64,000 nt of DNA from NCBI RefSeq assembly GCF_029919115.1, contig NZ_CP123990.1, forward strand, positions 5,172,501-5,236,500, in the 5' to 3' direction. This DNA comes from Variovorax paradoxus. Its GTDB lineage: Bacteria; Pseudomonadota; Gammaproteobacteria; Burkholderiales; Burkholderiaceae_C. The notes under the pieces are model-generated. The model saw nothing but the letters and a program-made list of their open reading frames with translations. It did no database searches and had not been told where the DNA came from. How positions within the stretch are numbered: position 1 is the stretch's first letter; every line of letters begins with the position of its first letter. The position numbers and the translations under genes are program-made. Below are positions 27,480 to 36,368 of the stretch, piece after piece.

Positions 27480-27620
27480 AATTCACGGCCACCTATGTAT
27501 AACTTATCGCAAATGCATTCAATAAAATAGTTTAACTATTATTTATCGATCACTGAATCTACATTTTGATCATGCCGACACGCAAAACATTTGCCGCACG
27601 GCGTTCAATTTCTAGGAGAA
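27480..27620. promoter_or_regulatory. AT-rich promoter/operator region before the sucCD operon
   Basis: About 100 bases are strikingly AT-rich for this genome. They contain AATAGTT-T-AACTATT (27526-27540), an inverted repeat inside a longer near-palindrome. The strong TAGGAGAA ribosome-binding site at 27612-27619 belongs to the next gene. This is the likely promoter region of the small-protein-sucC-sucD transcript. Confidence 0.5.
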
Positions 27621-27625
27621 ACTTC

Positions 27626-27955
27626 ATGATCGATGATTTGCCGGTTCAATATTGGAGCAGTGAAACGGAGCGCAACGCCTACAACGCAGCGTTCTACGAA
27701 TTGGGGTTCCGCTGGCATTGGGATCGCGAAATCTACTGCCAGCTGCTGCGCCAGAGCCAGGACGGCATCGAGCGCGTGTGCAATTACCTGACCGACCACC
27801 AGCCGCATCTTCTGCGCGCCTACGACGCCAAATTTTTGGCCGAAGTGATCGAGCAGAAGAAGGAAGAGCATCAAAAGCGGGAGCTCGAAGCCGGCGCCAT
27901 GAAAAAGCGCTATTTCAATTGGGCCGAAAGCCGCGGCGCCGAACTCGGCGCCTGA
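27626..27955 (+). CDS. Conserved-looking small protein of unknown function
   Basis: The 109-residue product starts at ATG 27626 after a strong TAGGAGAA. The sequence is soluble and rich in aromatics at the front ([36 protein letters not shown]), with a charged helical tail ([30 protein letters not shown]). I do not recognise a family. It ends 7 bases before sucC, so it is probably co-translated with succinyl-CoA synthetase and may be an accessory to the organic-acid pathway. Confidence 0.8.
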   Translation: MIDDLPVQYWSSETERNAYNAAFYELGFRWHWDREIYCQLLRQSQDGIERVCNYLTDHQPHLLRAYDAKFLAEVIEQKKEEHQKRELEAGAMKKRYFNWAESRGAELGA

Positions 27956-27962
27956 AATTGCC

Positions 27963-29135
<1,173 letters not shown>

Positions 29136-29183
29136 AGGGTCGCTGCTTGATTTGCCGGGTCGTGCGTTCAGGGCGGCGCACCC

Positions 29184-29371
29184 GCCGACGGGGTACCTTT
29201 CTCCGCGAATGTCCCCCGGGGCTGCGCCCCTCCTCCTTTATTCGGTACACCAGCAGCGTGCCCAGTGCACAGGGCATCGGGTGCTCCCCGCAGCGAAATA
29301 AAGGAGGAGGCCGCAGGCCGGGGGACATTCGCGCCCGGGGGACATTCGCGGAGGGGAGTACCCGGTGGCCT
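29184..29371. repeat. Long nested inverted-repeat element between sucC and sucD
   Basis: The left arm 29204-29242 (CGCGAATGTCCCCCGG to CTCCTCCTTTATT) is matched by an inverted right arm at 29297-29333. A second inverted copy of the outer half (GGGGGACATTCGCGGAG) at about 29337-29371 pairs with 29184-29220, including the GGTACC-like ends. The core holds GCCC-AGTGCACA-GGGC. It has no coding capacity I can support. It resembles a non-autonomous, REP- or MITE-like intergenic element. Confidence 0.7.
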
Positions 29372-29377
29372 TTGCAC

Positions 29378-29511
29378 CCGCCCTGAACAACAGCGCTAAA
29401 GAACAACAGCCGCCCCAAGAACAAGAGACGGAGAGCTGAGACATCCGCCCTGAACAACAGCGCTAAAGAACAACAGCCGCCCCAAGAACAAGAGACGGAG
29501 AGCTGAGACAT
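29378..29511 (+). repeat. Exact 67-bp tandem duplication ending at the sucD start codon
   Basis: Bases 29378-29444 and 29445-29511 are identical. The unit starts CCGCCCTGAACAACAGCG and ends GAGAGCTGAGACAT, so each copy carries the ribosome-binding region. The last bases of the second copy are the first two of the sucD ATG. Perfect identity suggests a recent duplication. Confidence 0.9.
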
Positions 29512-30409
29512 GTCGATCCTGATCAACAAGCACACCCGCGTGATCACCCAAGGTATCACCGGCAAGACAGGACAGTTCCACACCGCCATGTGCCGCGACT
29601 ACGGCCACGGCCAGAAGTGCTTCGTCGCCGGAGTCAACCCCAACAAGGCCGGCAAGACCTTCGACGGCATTCCCGTGTTCGGCACCGTGAAAGAAGCCAA
29701 GGCCGAGACCGGCGCCACCGTATCCGTCATCTACGTGCCGCCGCCCTTTGCCGCCGCAGCCATCGACGAGGCTGTCGATGCCGGGCTCGATCTTGTCGTG
29801 TGCATTACCGAAGGCATTCCGGTGCGCGACATGATCCGCACACGCCACCGCATGGAAGGCAGCAAGACCTTGCTGCTCGGCCCCAATTGCCCCGGCCTCA
29901 TCACGCCCGACGAAATCAAGATCGGGATCATGCCCGGCCACATTCACCAGAAGGGCCGCATCGGCGTGGTCTCACGCTCGGGCACGCTCACCTACGAGGC
30001 CGCGAGCCAGCTTGCGAGCTTTGGCATCGGGCAGTCGACCGTCGTCGGCATCGGCGGCGATCCGGTCGGCGGGCTGCGGCACATCGATGTGCTCAAGATG
30101 TTCAACGACGATCCTCGCACCGACGCCGTGATCATGGTCGGCGAGATCGGCGGCAACGACGAAGAGATTTGCGCGCGCTGGATCAAGGACCACATGCAGA
30201 AGCCCGTGGTCGGCTTCATTGCCGGTGCCAGCGCACCGCCCGGCAAGCGCATGGGCCATGCGGGCGCCATCGTCTCCGGTGGCAAGGGCACCGCGCAGGA
30301 AAAGCTCGCGGTCATGAAGGAGTGCGGCATTCACGTGACCGACAACCCTGCCGAGATGGGCAAGCTGCTCGCGTCGCTCGTGGTCCCCGACTACCTGCCT
30401 TTCGACTGA
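29510..30409 (+). CDS. sucD: Succinate-CoA ligase alpha subunit
   Basis: The 299-residue protein has the CoA-binding Rossmann domain ([25 protein letters not shown]) and the phospho-His loop ([31 protein letters not shown], with His in GHAGAI). Length is slightly above E. coli SucD (289). It is separated from sucC by 374 bases filled with an inverted-repeat element and a 67-bp tandem duplication, an unusual break for a gene pair normally a few bases apart. Both remain on one strand and are probably still one operon or have a new internal promoter. Confidence 0.94.
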   Translation: MSILINKHTRVITQGITGKTGQFHTAMCRDYGHGQKCFVAGVNPNKAGKTFDGIPVFGTVKEAKAETGATVSVIYVPPPFAAAAIDEAVDAGLDLVVCITEGIPVRDMIRTRHRMEGSKTLLLGPNCPGLITPDEIKIGIMPGHIHQKGRIGVVSRSGTLTYEAASQLASFGIGQSTVVGIGGDPVGGLRHIDVLKMFNDDPRTDAVIMVGEIGGNDEEICARWIKDHMQKPVVGFIAGASAPPGKRMGHAGAIVSGGKGTAQEKLAVMKECGIHVTDNPAEMGKLLASLVVPDYLPFD

Positions 30410-30452
30410 GCCCTGAAGCAACCATTCCAACAGAAACCAAGGAAGGCACGAC

Positions 30453-31241
30453 ATGCAGCAGCAAGCACAGCAGCAACAGCAGCGATGGGTCCGTTTCGAG
30501 CACGGCGGTGAAACCGGCTTCGGCGCGCTCGAAGGCGACACCGTGCACGAGCACCGCGGCAACATGTTCGAGCGCCCCGAGCCCACCGGCCGCGTGTTCG
30601 TGCTCTCCGGCGTGCGGCTGCTTACGCCCACCGAGCCCACCAAGGTCATCGCGCTGTGGAACAACTTTCACGCGCTCGGCGAAAAGCTGCAATTGCCGGT
30701 GCCGGCGGAACCGCTGTATCTGCTGAAGTCGCCCAACTCCTATCTCTCGCCCGGCGCGGACATCCGCAAGCCCTTGTGCGACGGCAAGGTCGTGTTCGAG
30801 GGTGAACTCGGCATCGTCATCGGCAAGACCTGCACCGCGGTACCCGAGGCCGAAGCGCTCGGCCATGTGTTCGGCTACACCTGCGCCAATGACGTGACGG
30901 TGGCCGACATACTGAACCGCGATGCTTCCTTCGCGCAGTGGGTGCGCGCCAAGGGCTTCGACACCTTCTGCCCGATGGGCCCGGTGGTGGCCACCGGCCT
31001 CGACCCCGCCACGCTGACCGTGACCACGCTGCTCAACGGCGAGGTGCGCCAGAACTACCCGATCAGCGACATGCGCTTTTCGGTCCAGCAACTCGTGAGC
31101 CTGATCTCCCTCGACATGACGCTGTACCCCGGCGACGTGATCCTGTGCGGCACTTCCATCGGCGTCGGTTCGATGAAGCCCGGCAGCCTTGTCGAGGTGG
31201 AGATCGGCGGTATCGGCAGGCTCGGCAACCGCTTCGGCTGA
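30453..31241 (+). CDS. Fumarylacetoacetate hydrolase family protein
   Basis: The 262-residue protein has the FAH catalytic fold: FVLSGVRLLTPTEPTKVIALWNNFH, LKSPNSYLSPGADI, metal-binding Glu residues in FEGELGIVIGKT, FGYTCANDVTVAD and CGTSIGVGSMKPGSLVEVEIGGIGRLGN. Members hydrolyse or decarboxylate C-C bonds of acylpyruvates, oxaloacetate or hydroxyhexenedioates. An unusual Gln-rich start (QQQAQQQQQ) precedes the fold. Its place between sucD and a ketopantoate-reductase-like gene suggests organic-acid catabolism, but the substrate cannot be read from sequence. Confidence 0.88.
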   Translation: MQQQAQQQQQRWVRFEHGGETGFGALEGDTVHEHRGNMFERPEPTGRVFVLSGVRLLTPTEPTKVIALWNNFHALGEKLQLPVPAEPLYLLKSPNSYLSPGADIRKPLCDGKVVFEGELGIVIGKTCTAVPEAEALGHVFGYTCANDVTVADILNRDASFAQWVRAKGFDTFCPMGPVVATGLDPATLTVTTLLNGEVRQNYPISDMRFSVQQLVSLISLDMTLYPGDVILCGTSIGVGSMKPGSLVEVEIGGIGRLGNRFG

Positions 31242-31282
31242 AGCCTGCCCGCGCGCAAAGAATCAACAACTTGGGGATCGAC

Positions 31283-32296
31283 ATGAAGATAGCAGTCATC
31301 GGAGCGGGCGCCATCGGCGGCCTGGTGGGCGCCAAGCTCGCCCTGGCCGGCGAGGACGTGACGTTCATCGTGCGCGGAAAAAATCTCGACGCCATTGCCA
31401 CCAACGGCTTCAAGCTCATCGGAGCCGATGGCACCGAGCAGGTCGCGCTCAATGCAAAAGCCACCGACCGCTACGACCAGACGGGTCCGCAGGACATCGT
31501 CATCCTGGCGATGAAGGCGCACCAGGTCGAGGCCGTCGCGAACGATGTGCCCAAGCTCTTCGGGCCCGAGACCGTCGTGGTCACGATGCAGAACGGCATT
31601 CCCTTCTGGTACTTCCACAACCATGGCGGGGCATTGGCGGGCACGCCCGTGCGCAGTGTCGACCCCACCGGCGTGGTAGCCGCAAAGATTCCGGCCGAGC
31701 GCGTGATCGGCTGCGTGGTGTACCCGGCGTCGGAACTGATTGCACCGGGCGTGGTGAAGCACATCGAGGGCGACCGCTTTCCCGTCGGCGAGCTCGACGG
31801 CTCTTCGAGCGAGCGCGTCAGCCGCGTTTCGGCCTGCCTTACCGCAGCCGGCTTCAAGGCGCCGGTGCTCGACAACATCCGCGCTGAAATCTGGCTCAAG
31901 CTCTGGGGCAACCTGACCTTCAACCCGATCAGCAGCCTCTCGCATTCCACGCTGGTCGACATCTGCCAGTACCCGCCGTCACGCGAACTGGCCACGGCAA
32001 TGATGCAAGAGGCGCAAGCGGTGGCCCACAAGCTCGGCATCGAGTTCCGCGTGACGCTCGACAAGCGCATTGCCGGCGCCGAGAAGGTGGGCAAGCACAA
32101 GACATCGATGCTGCAAGACGTCGAAGCCGGGCGTGCGCCCGAGATCGATGCGTTGGTAGGCGCGGTGGTCGAACTGGCGCGGCTCACCGAAACCCCCACG
32201 CCGCACATCGACACCGTGTATGCGCTCGTCAAATTGCTGGCGCGTACCATGGAAGAGCAGCGCGGCCGGGTTTGCCTTCAAGAGATGGCCGGCTAG
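31283..32296 (+). CDS. Ketopantoate reductase family protein (PanE/ApbA-like)
   Basis: The 337-residue protein begins MKIAVIGAGAIGGLVGAKLALAGEDVTFIVRG, a classic NADP Rossmann motif. The C-terminal catalytic region has AEIWLKLWGNLTFNPISSLSH (Lys and Asn typical of PanE) and GKHKTSMLQDVEAGRAPEID. Family members reduce 2-dehydropantoate or other 2-keto acids. In this catabolic setting it may act on another 2-oxo acid rather than serve pantothenate synthesis. It is followed closely by pyruvate kinase. Confidence 0.88.
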   Translation: MKIAVIGAGAIGGLVGAKLALAGEDVTFIVRGKNLDAIATNGFKLIGADGTEQVALNAKATDRYDQTGPQDIVILAMKAHQVEAVANDVPKLFGPETVVVTMQNGIPFWYFHNHGGALAGTPVRSVDPTGVVAAKIPAERVIGCVVYPASELIAPGVVKHIEGDRFPVGELDGSSSERVSRVSACLTAAGFKAPVLDNIRAEIWLKLWGNLTFNPISSLSHSTLVDICQYPPSRELATAMMQEAQAVAHKLGIEFRVTLDKRIAGAEKVGKHKTSMLQDVEAGRAPEIDALVGAVVELARLTETPTPHIDTVYALVKLLARTMEEQRGRVCLQEMAG

Positions 32297-32358
32297 CACC
32301 ACTCGGGCTGGGCGATTTTGCGCAGCATGTGTGCGCTGTGATCAATGAAATGGAACGG

Positions 32359-33777
32359 ATGATGCGACGTACACGCAGCGCGAAGATCGTGGCCACGCTG
32401 GGCCCCGCCACCACCGACGAGCCGGCCATTCGTGCCCTGTTCGAACGCGGTGTGGATGTGTTCCGGCTCAACTTCAGCCACGGCACGCAGCACGACCATG
32501 CGCGGCGGCTCGACACCATCCGCCGGCTCGAGAAGGAATTCGGCAGGCCCATCGGCGTGCTGCTCGACCTGCAGGGGCCCAAGCTGCGGCTGGGCACTTT
32601 CGAAGGCGGGCGCGCGCAGCTCGATGCGGGCGCGCGCTTCCGCCTCGACATGGACAGGACCAGCGGCAACGCAGGCCGCGCACCGCTGCTGCATCCCGAG
32701 ATCTTCGCGGCGCTGCAGGTCGGCACCGAACTGCTGCTCGACGACGGCAAGCTGCGGCTGCGCGTGGACAGCTACGGCGCCGACTTTGCCGAGACCACGG
32801 TGCTCGTCGGCGGACCCATCTCGGACCGCAAGGGCGTCAACGTGCCGAGCGTGCTGCTGCCGATTTCGCCGCTCACGCCCAAGGACCTGGACGACCTGGC
32901 CTGCGGCCTGGCAATGGGCGTGGACTGGGTGGCGCTTTCGTTCGTGCAGCGCCCTGAAGACATCGAAGAGGCGCGCGCCATCATCGGCAACCGCGCATGG
33001 ATCATGGCCAAGCTCGAGAAGCCCGCGGCCATCGATCACCTGGACGCCATCGTCGACCTGTGCGACGGCGTCATGGTGGCGCGCGGCGACCTGGGCGTGG
33101 AGCTGCCGCCAGAGCGCGTGCCCGAGCTGCAGCGCCTCATCGTGCGCGCCTGCCGCAAGCGCGGCAAGCCGGTGGTGGTGGCCACGCAAATGCTCGAGTC
33201 GATGATTGCCGCGCCGGTGCCCACGCGCGCCGAGGTGTCCGACGTTGCAACGGCGGTCTACGACGGTGTGGACGCGGTGATGCTCTCGGCCGAATCCGCC
33301 TCGGGCAAATACCCGCTCGAGGCCGTGGCCATGATGGACCGCATCATCTCGCGCGTGGAGGCCGATGCGTCCTACCGAATCGGTATCGACGCCACGCATG
33401 AAGCCTCGCTCTCGACCACGGCCGATGCGGTGTGCGCGTCCATGCGCCAGGTGGCCGCGCTGCTGGCGCCTGCCGCCACCGTGACCTACACCTCGTCGGG
33501 CTTTACCAGCCTGCGCGCCGCGCGCGAGCGGCCGGCTGTTCCCATCCTTAGCCTCACGCCCGACATTGCCACGGCCCGGCGCATGGCGATGGTGTGGGGC
33601 GTGCATGCGGTGCAGGTCGAGGACGTGCACGACGTGGCCGAGATGATCGAGTGCGCCTGCCGCGTGGCGTGCACCGAAGGCTTTGCGAACACGGGCAGCG
33701 ACGTCGTGGTCGTGGCCGGTTTGCCGTTCGGGCTTTCGGGAACGACGAACCTGCTGCACGTCGCGCGAATACCGTAG
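32359..33777 (+). CDS. pyk: Pyruvate kinase
   Basis: The 472-residue glycolytic enzyme converts phosphoenolpyruvate and ADP to pyruvate and ATP. Visible are RSAKIVATLGPATTDEPAIRALFERGVDVFRLNFSHG, the substrate/metal region IMAKLEKPAAIDHLDAIVDLCDGVMVARGDLGVELPPERVP, VATQMLESMI and DAVMLSAESASGKYPLEAV. The start is one of ATG 32359 or 32362 (GGAACGG upstream); ATG 32350 is also in frame. It begins about 60 bases after the PanE-like gene on the same strand. Confidence 0.94.
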   Translation: MMRRTRSAKIVATLGPATTDEPAIRALFERGVDVFRLNFSHGTQHDHARRLDTIRRLEKEFGRPIGVLLDLQGPKLRLGTFEGGRAQLDAGARFRLDMDRTSGNAGRAPLLHPEIFAALQVGTELLLDDGKLRLRVDSYGADFAETTVLVGGPISDRKGVNVPSVLLPISPLTPKDLDDLACGLAMGVDWVALSFVQRPEDIEEARAIIGNRAWIMAKLEKPAAIDHLDAIVDLCDGVMVARGDLGVELPPERVPELQRLIVRACRKRGKPVVVATQMLESMIAAPVPTRAEVSDVATAVYDGVDAVMLSAESASGKYPLEAVAMMDRIISRVEADASYRIGIDATHEASLSTTADAVCASMRQVAALLAPAATVTYTSSGFTSLRAARERPAVPILSLTPDIATARRMAMVWGVHAVQVEDVHDVAEMIECACRVACTEGFANTGSDVVVVAGLPFGLSGTTNLLHVARIP

Positions 33778-33803
33778 GCGTGTCGTCCAACGTTCTTTTC
33801 TGA

Positions 33804-34751
33804 ATGAAGCACGCGACCCTGCGCCAGTTGAAAGTCTTCGAAGCGGTAGCGCGCCTGCTGAGCTTTTCGCGCGCCGCGGAAGAGCTGCACCTCACGCAGC
33901 CGGCCGTTTCCACGCAGGTGCGCAAGCTCGAGGAACACGCGGGCAACGCGCTCTTCGAGCAGTTCGGCAAGAAGATCTACCTGACCCCCGCGGGCACCGA
34001 ACTGCTGCAGATCAGCCGGGCGATCATCCAGCAGTTCGAGGCGGCCGAAAACGCCATGCTGCAGTTCAACGGCGTCTCGGGCGGCAAGCTCAACGTGGGC
34101 GTGATCAGCGCGGGCGACTATTTCTTTCCGCGGCTGCTGGTGGAGTTTGCGAGCCGGCACCGCGGCGTGACGCTCAACTTCACGGTGCACAACCGCGAAG
34201 GGCTCATGACCCACATCGCCGAGAACCTGACCGACCTCGCAATCATGGTGCGGCCTCCGACCGACCTGGACACGGTCAACCAGCCGTTCGCGCCGCACCC
34301 CTACGTGATTGTTGCGGCGCCCAACCATCCGCTGGTGGGCGTGCCCGGAATCCCGCTGGACCGGCTGATGCGCGAGCCTTTCGTGGTGCGCGAAAAGGCC
34401 TCGGACACCTGGCATTCGATGGAAGAGGGCTTTGGCGGCGATCTGAGCGGCATCAACATTGCCATGGAAATACGCAGCACCGAAACCATCAAGCAGGCGG
34501 TGATCGCGGGCATGGGCGTGAGCTTTGTGTCGGCCCACACCATCAGCCAGGAGACCCGCGCGGGCAGCCTGCGCGTGCTCGATGTGCAGGGCTTTCCGCT
34601 GATGCTCAACTGGTACGTGGTGCACCGGCGCGCCAAGCGCCTGCCGCCGGTGGCGCAAGCCTTCAAGGACTTTCTGCTCGCCGACGGGCCCACGCTCATC
34701 TCGCAGATCGTGCCATTCGAGTCGGCCTCGCAGGACGCGCGGCCTGCCTGA
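33804..34751 (+). CDS. LysR-family regulator, CbbR-like
   Basis: The 315-residue protein has the LysR HTH (LRQLKVFEAVARLLSFSRAAEELHLTQPAVSTQVRKLEEHAGNALFEQFGKKIYLTPAG) and a type 2 periplasmic-binding-like effector domain (GVISAGDYFFPRLLVEFASRHRGV). The HTH and linker resemble the CbbR group of LysR proteins. It follows pyruvate kinase by 26 bases in the same direction, which is atypical of a LysR protein controlling its divergent neighbour. Its targets may be the carbon-metabolism genes upstream. Confidence 0.9.
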   Translation: MKHATLRQLKVFEAVARLLSFSRAAEELHLTQPAVSTQVRKLEEHAGNALFEQFGKKIYLTPAGTELLQISRAIIQQFEAAENAMLQFNGVSGGKLNVGVISAGDYFFPRLLVEFASRHRGVTLNFTVHNREGLMTHIAENLTDLAIMVRPPTDLDTVNQPFAPHPYVIVAAPNHPLVGVPGIPLDRLMREPFVVREKASDTWHSMEEGFGGDLSGINIAMEIRSTETIKQAVIAGMGVSFVSAHTISQETRAGSLRVLDVQGFPLMLNWYVVHRRAKRLPPVAQAFKDFLLADGPTLISQIVPFESASQDARPA

Positions 34752-34772
34752 GGCCGTGCAGCCACTGGCGGG

Positions 34773-35009
34773 CTAGCGCAGGCCGATGCGCGAGGCGCGC
34801 GAGCGCAGCACCTCGGCTTGCGCGGGATCGGTGGCTTCGATGTTGTCAGCCGCAACTTGCAGCGAACGCATCTGCTCCACCTCGCTGATGATCTTGTTCG
34901 GGCTCAGCAGGGCCTCGGCGAGCATCAGTGCTTCGTCGACAAGCGCCTTGAATGCATCGGCAAAGCTCTCGGAAGAAGCGGCATGGAACGGTTGGCGAAG
35001 GGTCGGCAT
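34773..35009 (-). CDS. Small helical protein, paralog of the one at 17135-17374
   Basis: The 78-residue product begins MPTLRQPFHAASSES with GGAGC upstream. Its core, ALVDEALMLAEALLSPNKIISEVEQMRSLQVAADNIEATDPAQAEVLRSRASRIGLR, aligns along its whole length with the product of 17135-17374. No known domain is recognised. It lies between two LysR genes and is divergent from the second. Confidence 0.75.
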   Translation of the reverse strand: MPTLRQPFHAASSESFADAFKALVDEALMLAEALLSPNKIISEVEQMRSLQVAADNIEATDPAQAEVLRSRASRIGLR

Positions 35010-35091
35010 TCGGAAGCTCCTTGGTTGCTTTTGAATGCCTCGATCTTCCGGCTGCGTTCGCATTAAGTAAAACGAGATTAATTGCCATTTG

Positions 35092-35110
35092 AATGCAAAA
35101 ATAATGCATT
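35092..35110. promoter_or_regulatory. Candidate LysR operator between divergent genes
   Basis: AATGCA (35092-35097) and TGCATT (35105-35110) are inverted around AAAATAA in an AT-rich stretch just before the LysR gene at 35129. The size and placement fit an autoregulatory LysR site. Confidence 0.45.
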
Positions 35111-35128
35111 GAAACTGGAGGCGCCGAG

Positions 35129-35989
35129 ATGGACATCAACCTGGCCCGAACCTTCCTCGCGATCGTCGACACCCGCAGCTTCCAGCGCGCCGCAGAGCGG
35201 CTGCACGTAACGCAAACCTCGGTGAGCGCGCGCGTGCGCACGCTCGAAGATCTGCTGGGCCGGCCCCTCTTCGTGCGCAACAAGGCCGGCGCGGTGCTCA
35301 CTGCGGCAGGCGAGCAGTTCCTGCCGCATGCCACCACGCTGGTGCAGGTGTGGGAGCGCGCGCGCCACCAGGTGGCGGTGCCGAGCGGCAGCCGCGCCGT
35401 GCTTGCCATCGGATGCGAGATCAGCCTGTGGGACCCGCTGCTGCTGCAGTGGCTGCTCTGGATGCGCACCGCCGCGCCGCAACTGGCCATTCGCACCGAG
35501 GTCGGTTTTCCGCACGACCTGCTCGACAAGGTGGCGGCCGGCGTGCTCGACATTGCCATTGCCTATGCACCGCAGCAGCGGCCCGGCCTGCGCGTGGAGC
35601 TGCTCATCGAAGAGAAGCTGGTCATGGTCACCACCGCGCAGCGCCCGCGCGTGCCCAAGGCTGCGGACTATGTGTACGTGGATTGGGGGCCCGAGTTCGC
35701 GGCGCAGCACGGCCTTGCGTTTCCGGAGCTATCGAATGCAGCGGTGATGGCGGGGCTGGGGCCGCTCGGCCGCGAGTACCTGCTGGCTGCGGGCGGCACG
35801 GGCTACTTCAGGCACGACGTGGTGCGCAGCCATCTCGAGTCGGGTCGGCTGCGCCGTGTGCCCAACACGCCGGAGTTTCTGTACCCGGCCTATGCGGTGT
35901 ATGCGGTGGGCGCAGATGCCGCCATTGTCGAACCCGCGCTGCAGGGCCTCAGGCAGGTGGTGAAGACCAAGCCCGCCAATGCAGACTAG
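35129..35989 (+). CDS. LysR-family transcriptional regulator
   Basis: The 286-residue protein has a standard N-terminal HTH (INLARTFLAIVDTRSFQRAAERLHVTQTSVSARVRTLEDLLGRPLFVRNKAGAVLTAAG) and an effector domain with short, Trp-rich segments (SLWDPLLLQWLLWMRTAAPQLAIRTEVGFPHDLLDKVAAGVLDIAIAY). It is divergent from the small paralogous protein gene, with a palindromic candidate operator between them. The effector and regulon are unknown. Its stop overlaps the last codon of the leftward membrane-protein gene. Confidence 0.88.
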   Translation: MDINLARTFLAIVDTRSFQRAAERLHVTQTSVSARVRTLEDLLGRPLFVRNKAGAVLTAAGEQFLPHATTLVQVWERARHQVAVPSGSRAVLAIGCEISLWDPLLLQWLLWMRTAAPQLAIRTEVGFPHDLLDKVAAGVLDIAIAYAPQQRPGLRVELLIEEKLVMVTTAQRPRVPKAADYVYVDWGPEFAAQHGLAFPELSNAAVMAGLGPLGREYLLAAGGTGYFRHDVVRSHLESGRLRRVPNTPEFLYPAYAVYAVGADAAIVEPALQGLRQVVKTKPANAD

Positions 35990-36291
35990 GTGGGCGTCAG
36001 CGTGTGCCTTGCATGCTCCACGCGCTCCTGGTGCGACTGGAGCAGCGACTCGTAGTAGAGGCACAGCGGCATTGCGATGAACACCATGCCCGCCACGTAG
36101 ACGATCAGGCCCATCAGCGGAAAGTCATCGCCGCCCCAGTAGGGAACGGACGCCGCCGCGGCGCCCGCCGCAATGGCGGCAATCACGCAGCGAAGTGCGT
36201 TGTGCAAGAACGTGGTTCGCGAGTACCCCGGGGGGTCGTACTTCTGACGGTCCAGCCGGGAACACTCGCCCTTGTCTCCATCATCGTGCAT
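35986..36291 (-). CDS. Small membrane protein of unknown function
   Basis: The 101-residue product starts at ATG 36291 after AAGGA. A charged N-terminal third (DDGDKGECSRLDRQKYD) precedes two hydrophobic segments, RCVIAAIAAGAAAASVPYW and LMGLIVYVAGMVFIAMPLCLYY, then a short cytoplasmic-like tail. No family is recognised. It is downstream of tamB on the same strand, 78 bases away. Confidence 0.7.
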   Translation of the reverse strand: MHDDGDKGECSRLDRQKYDPPGYSRTTFLHNALRCVIAAIAAGAAAASVPYWGGDDFPLMGLIVYVAGMVFIAMPLCLYYESLLQSHQERVEHARHTLTPT

Positions 36292-36368
36292 CGTCGTTCC
36301 TTGTATTGGAGGGCGCAGATGATTCTTATCCCTGGCGATTGCCGCGGTCAAGGCGGCAGACCCGGACC

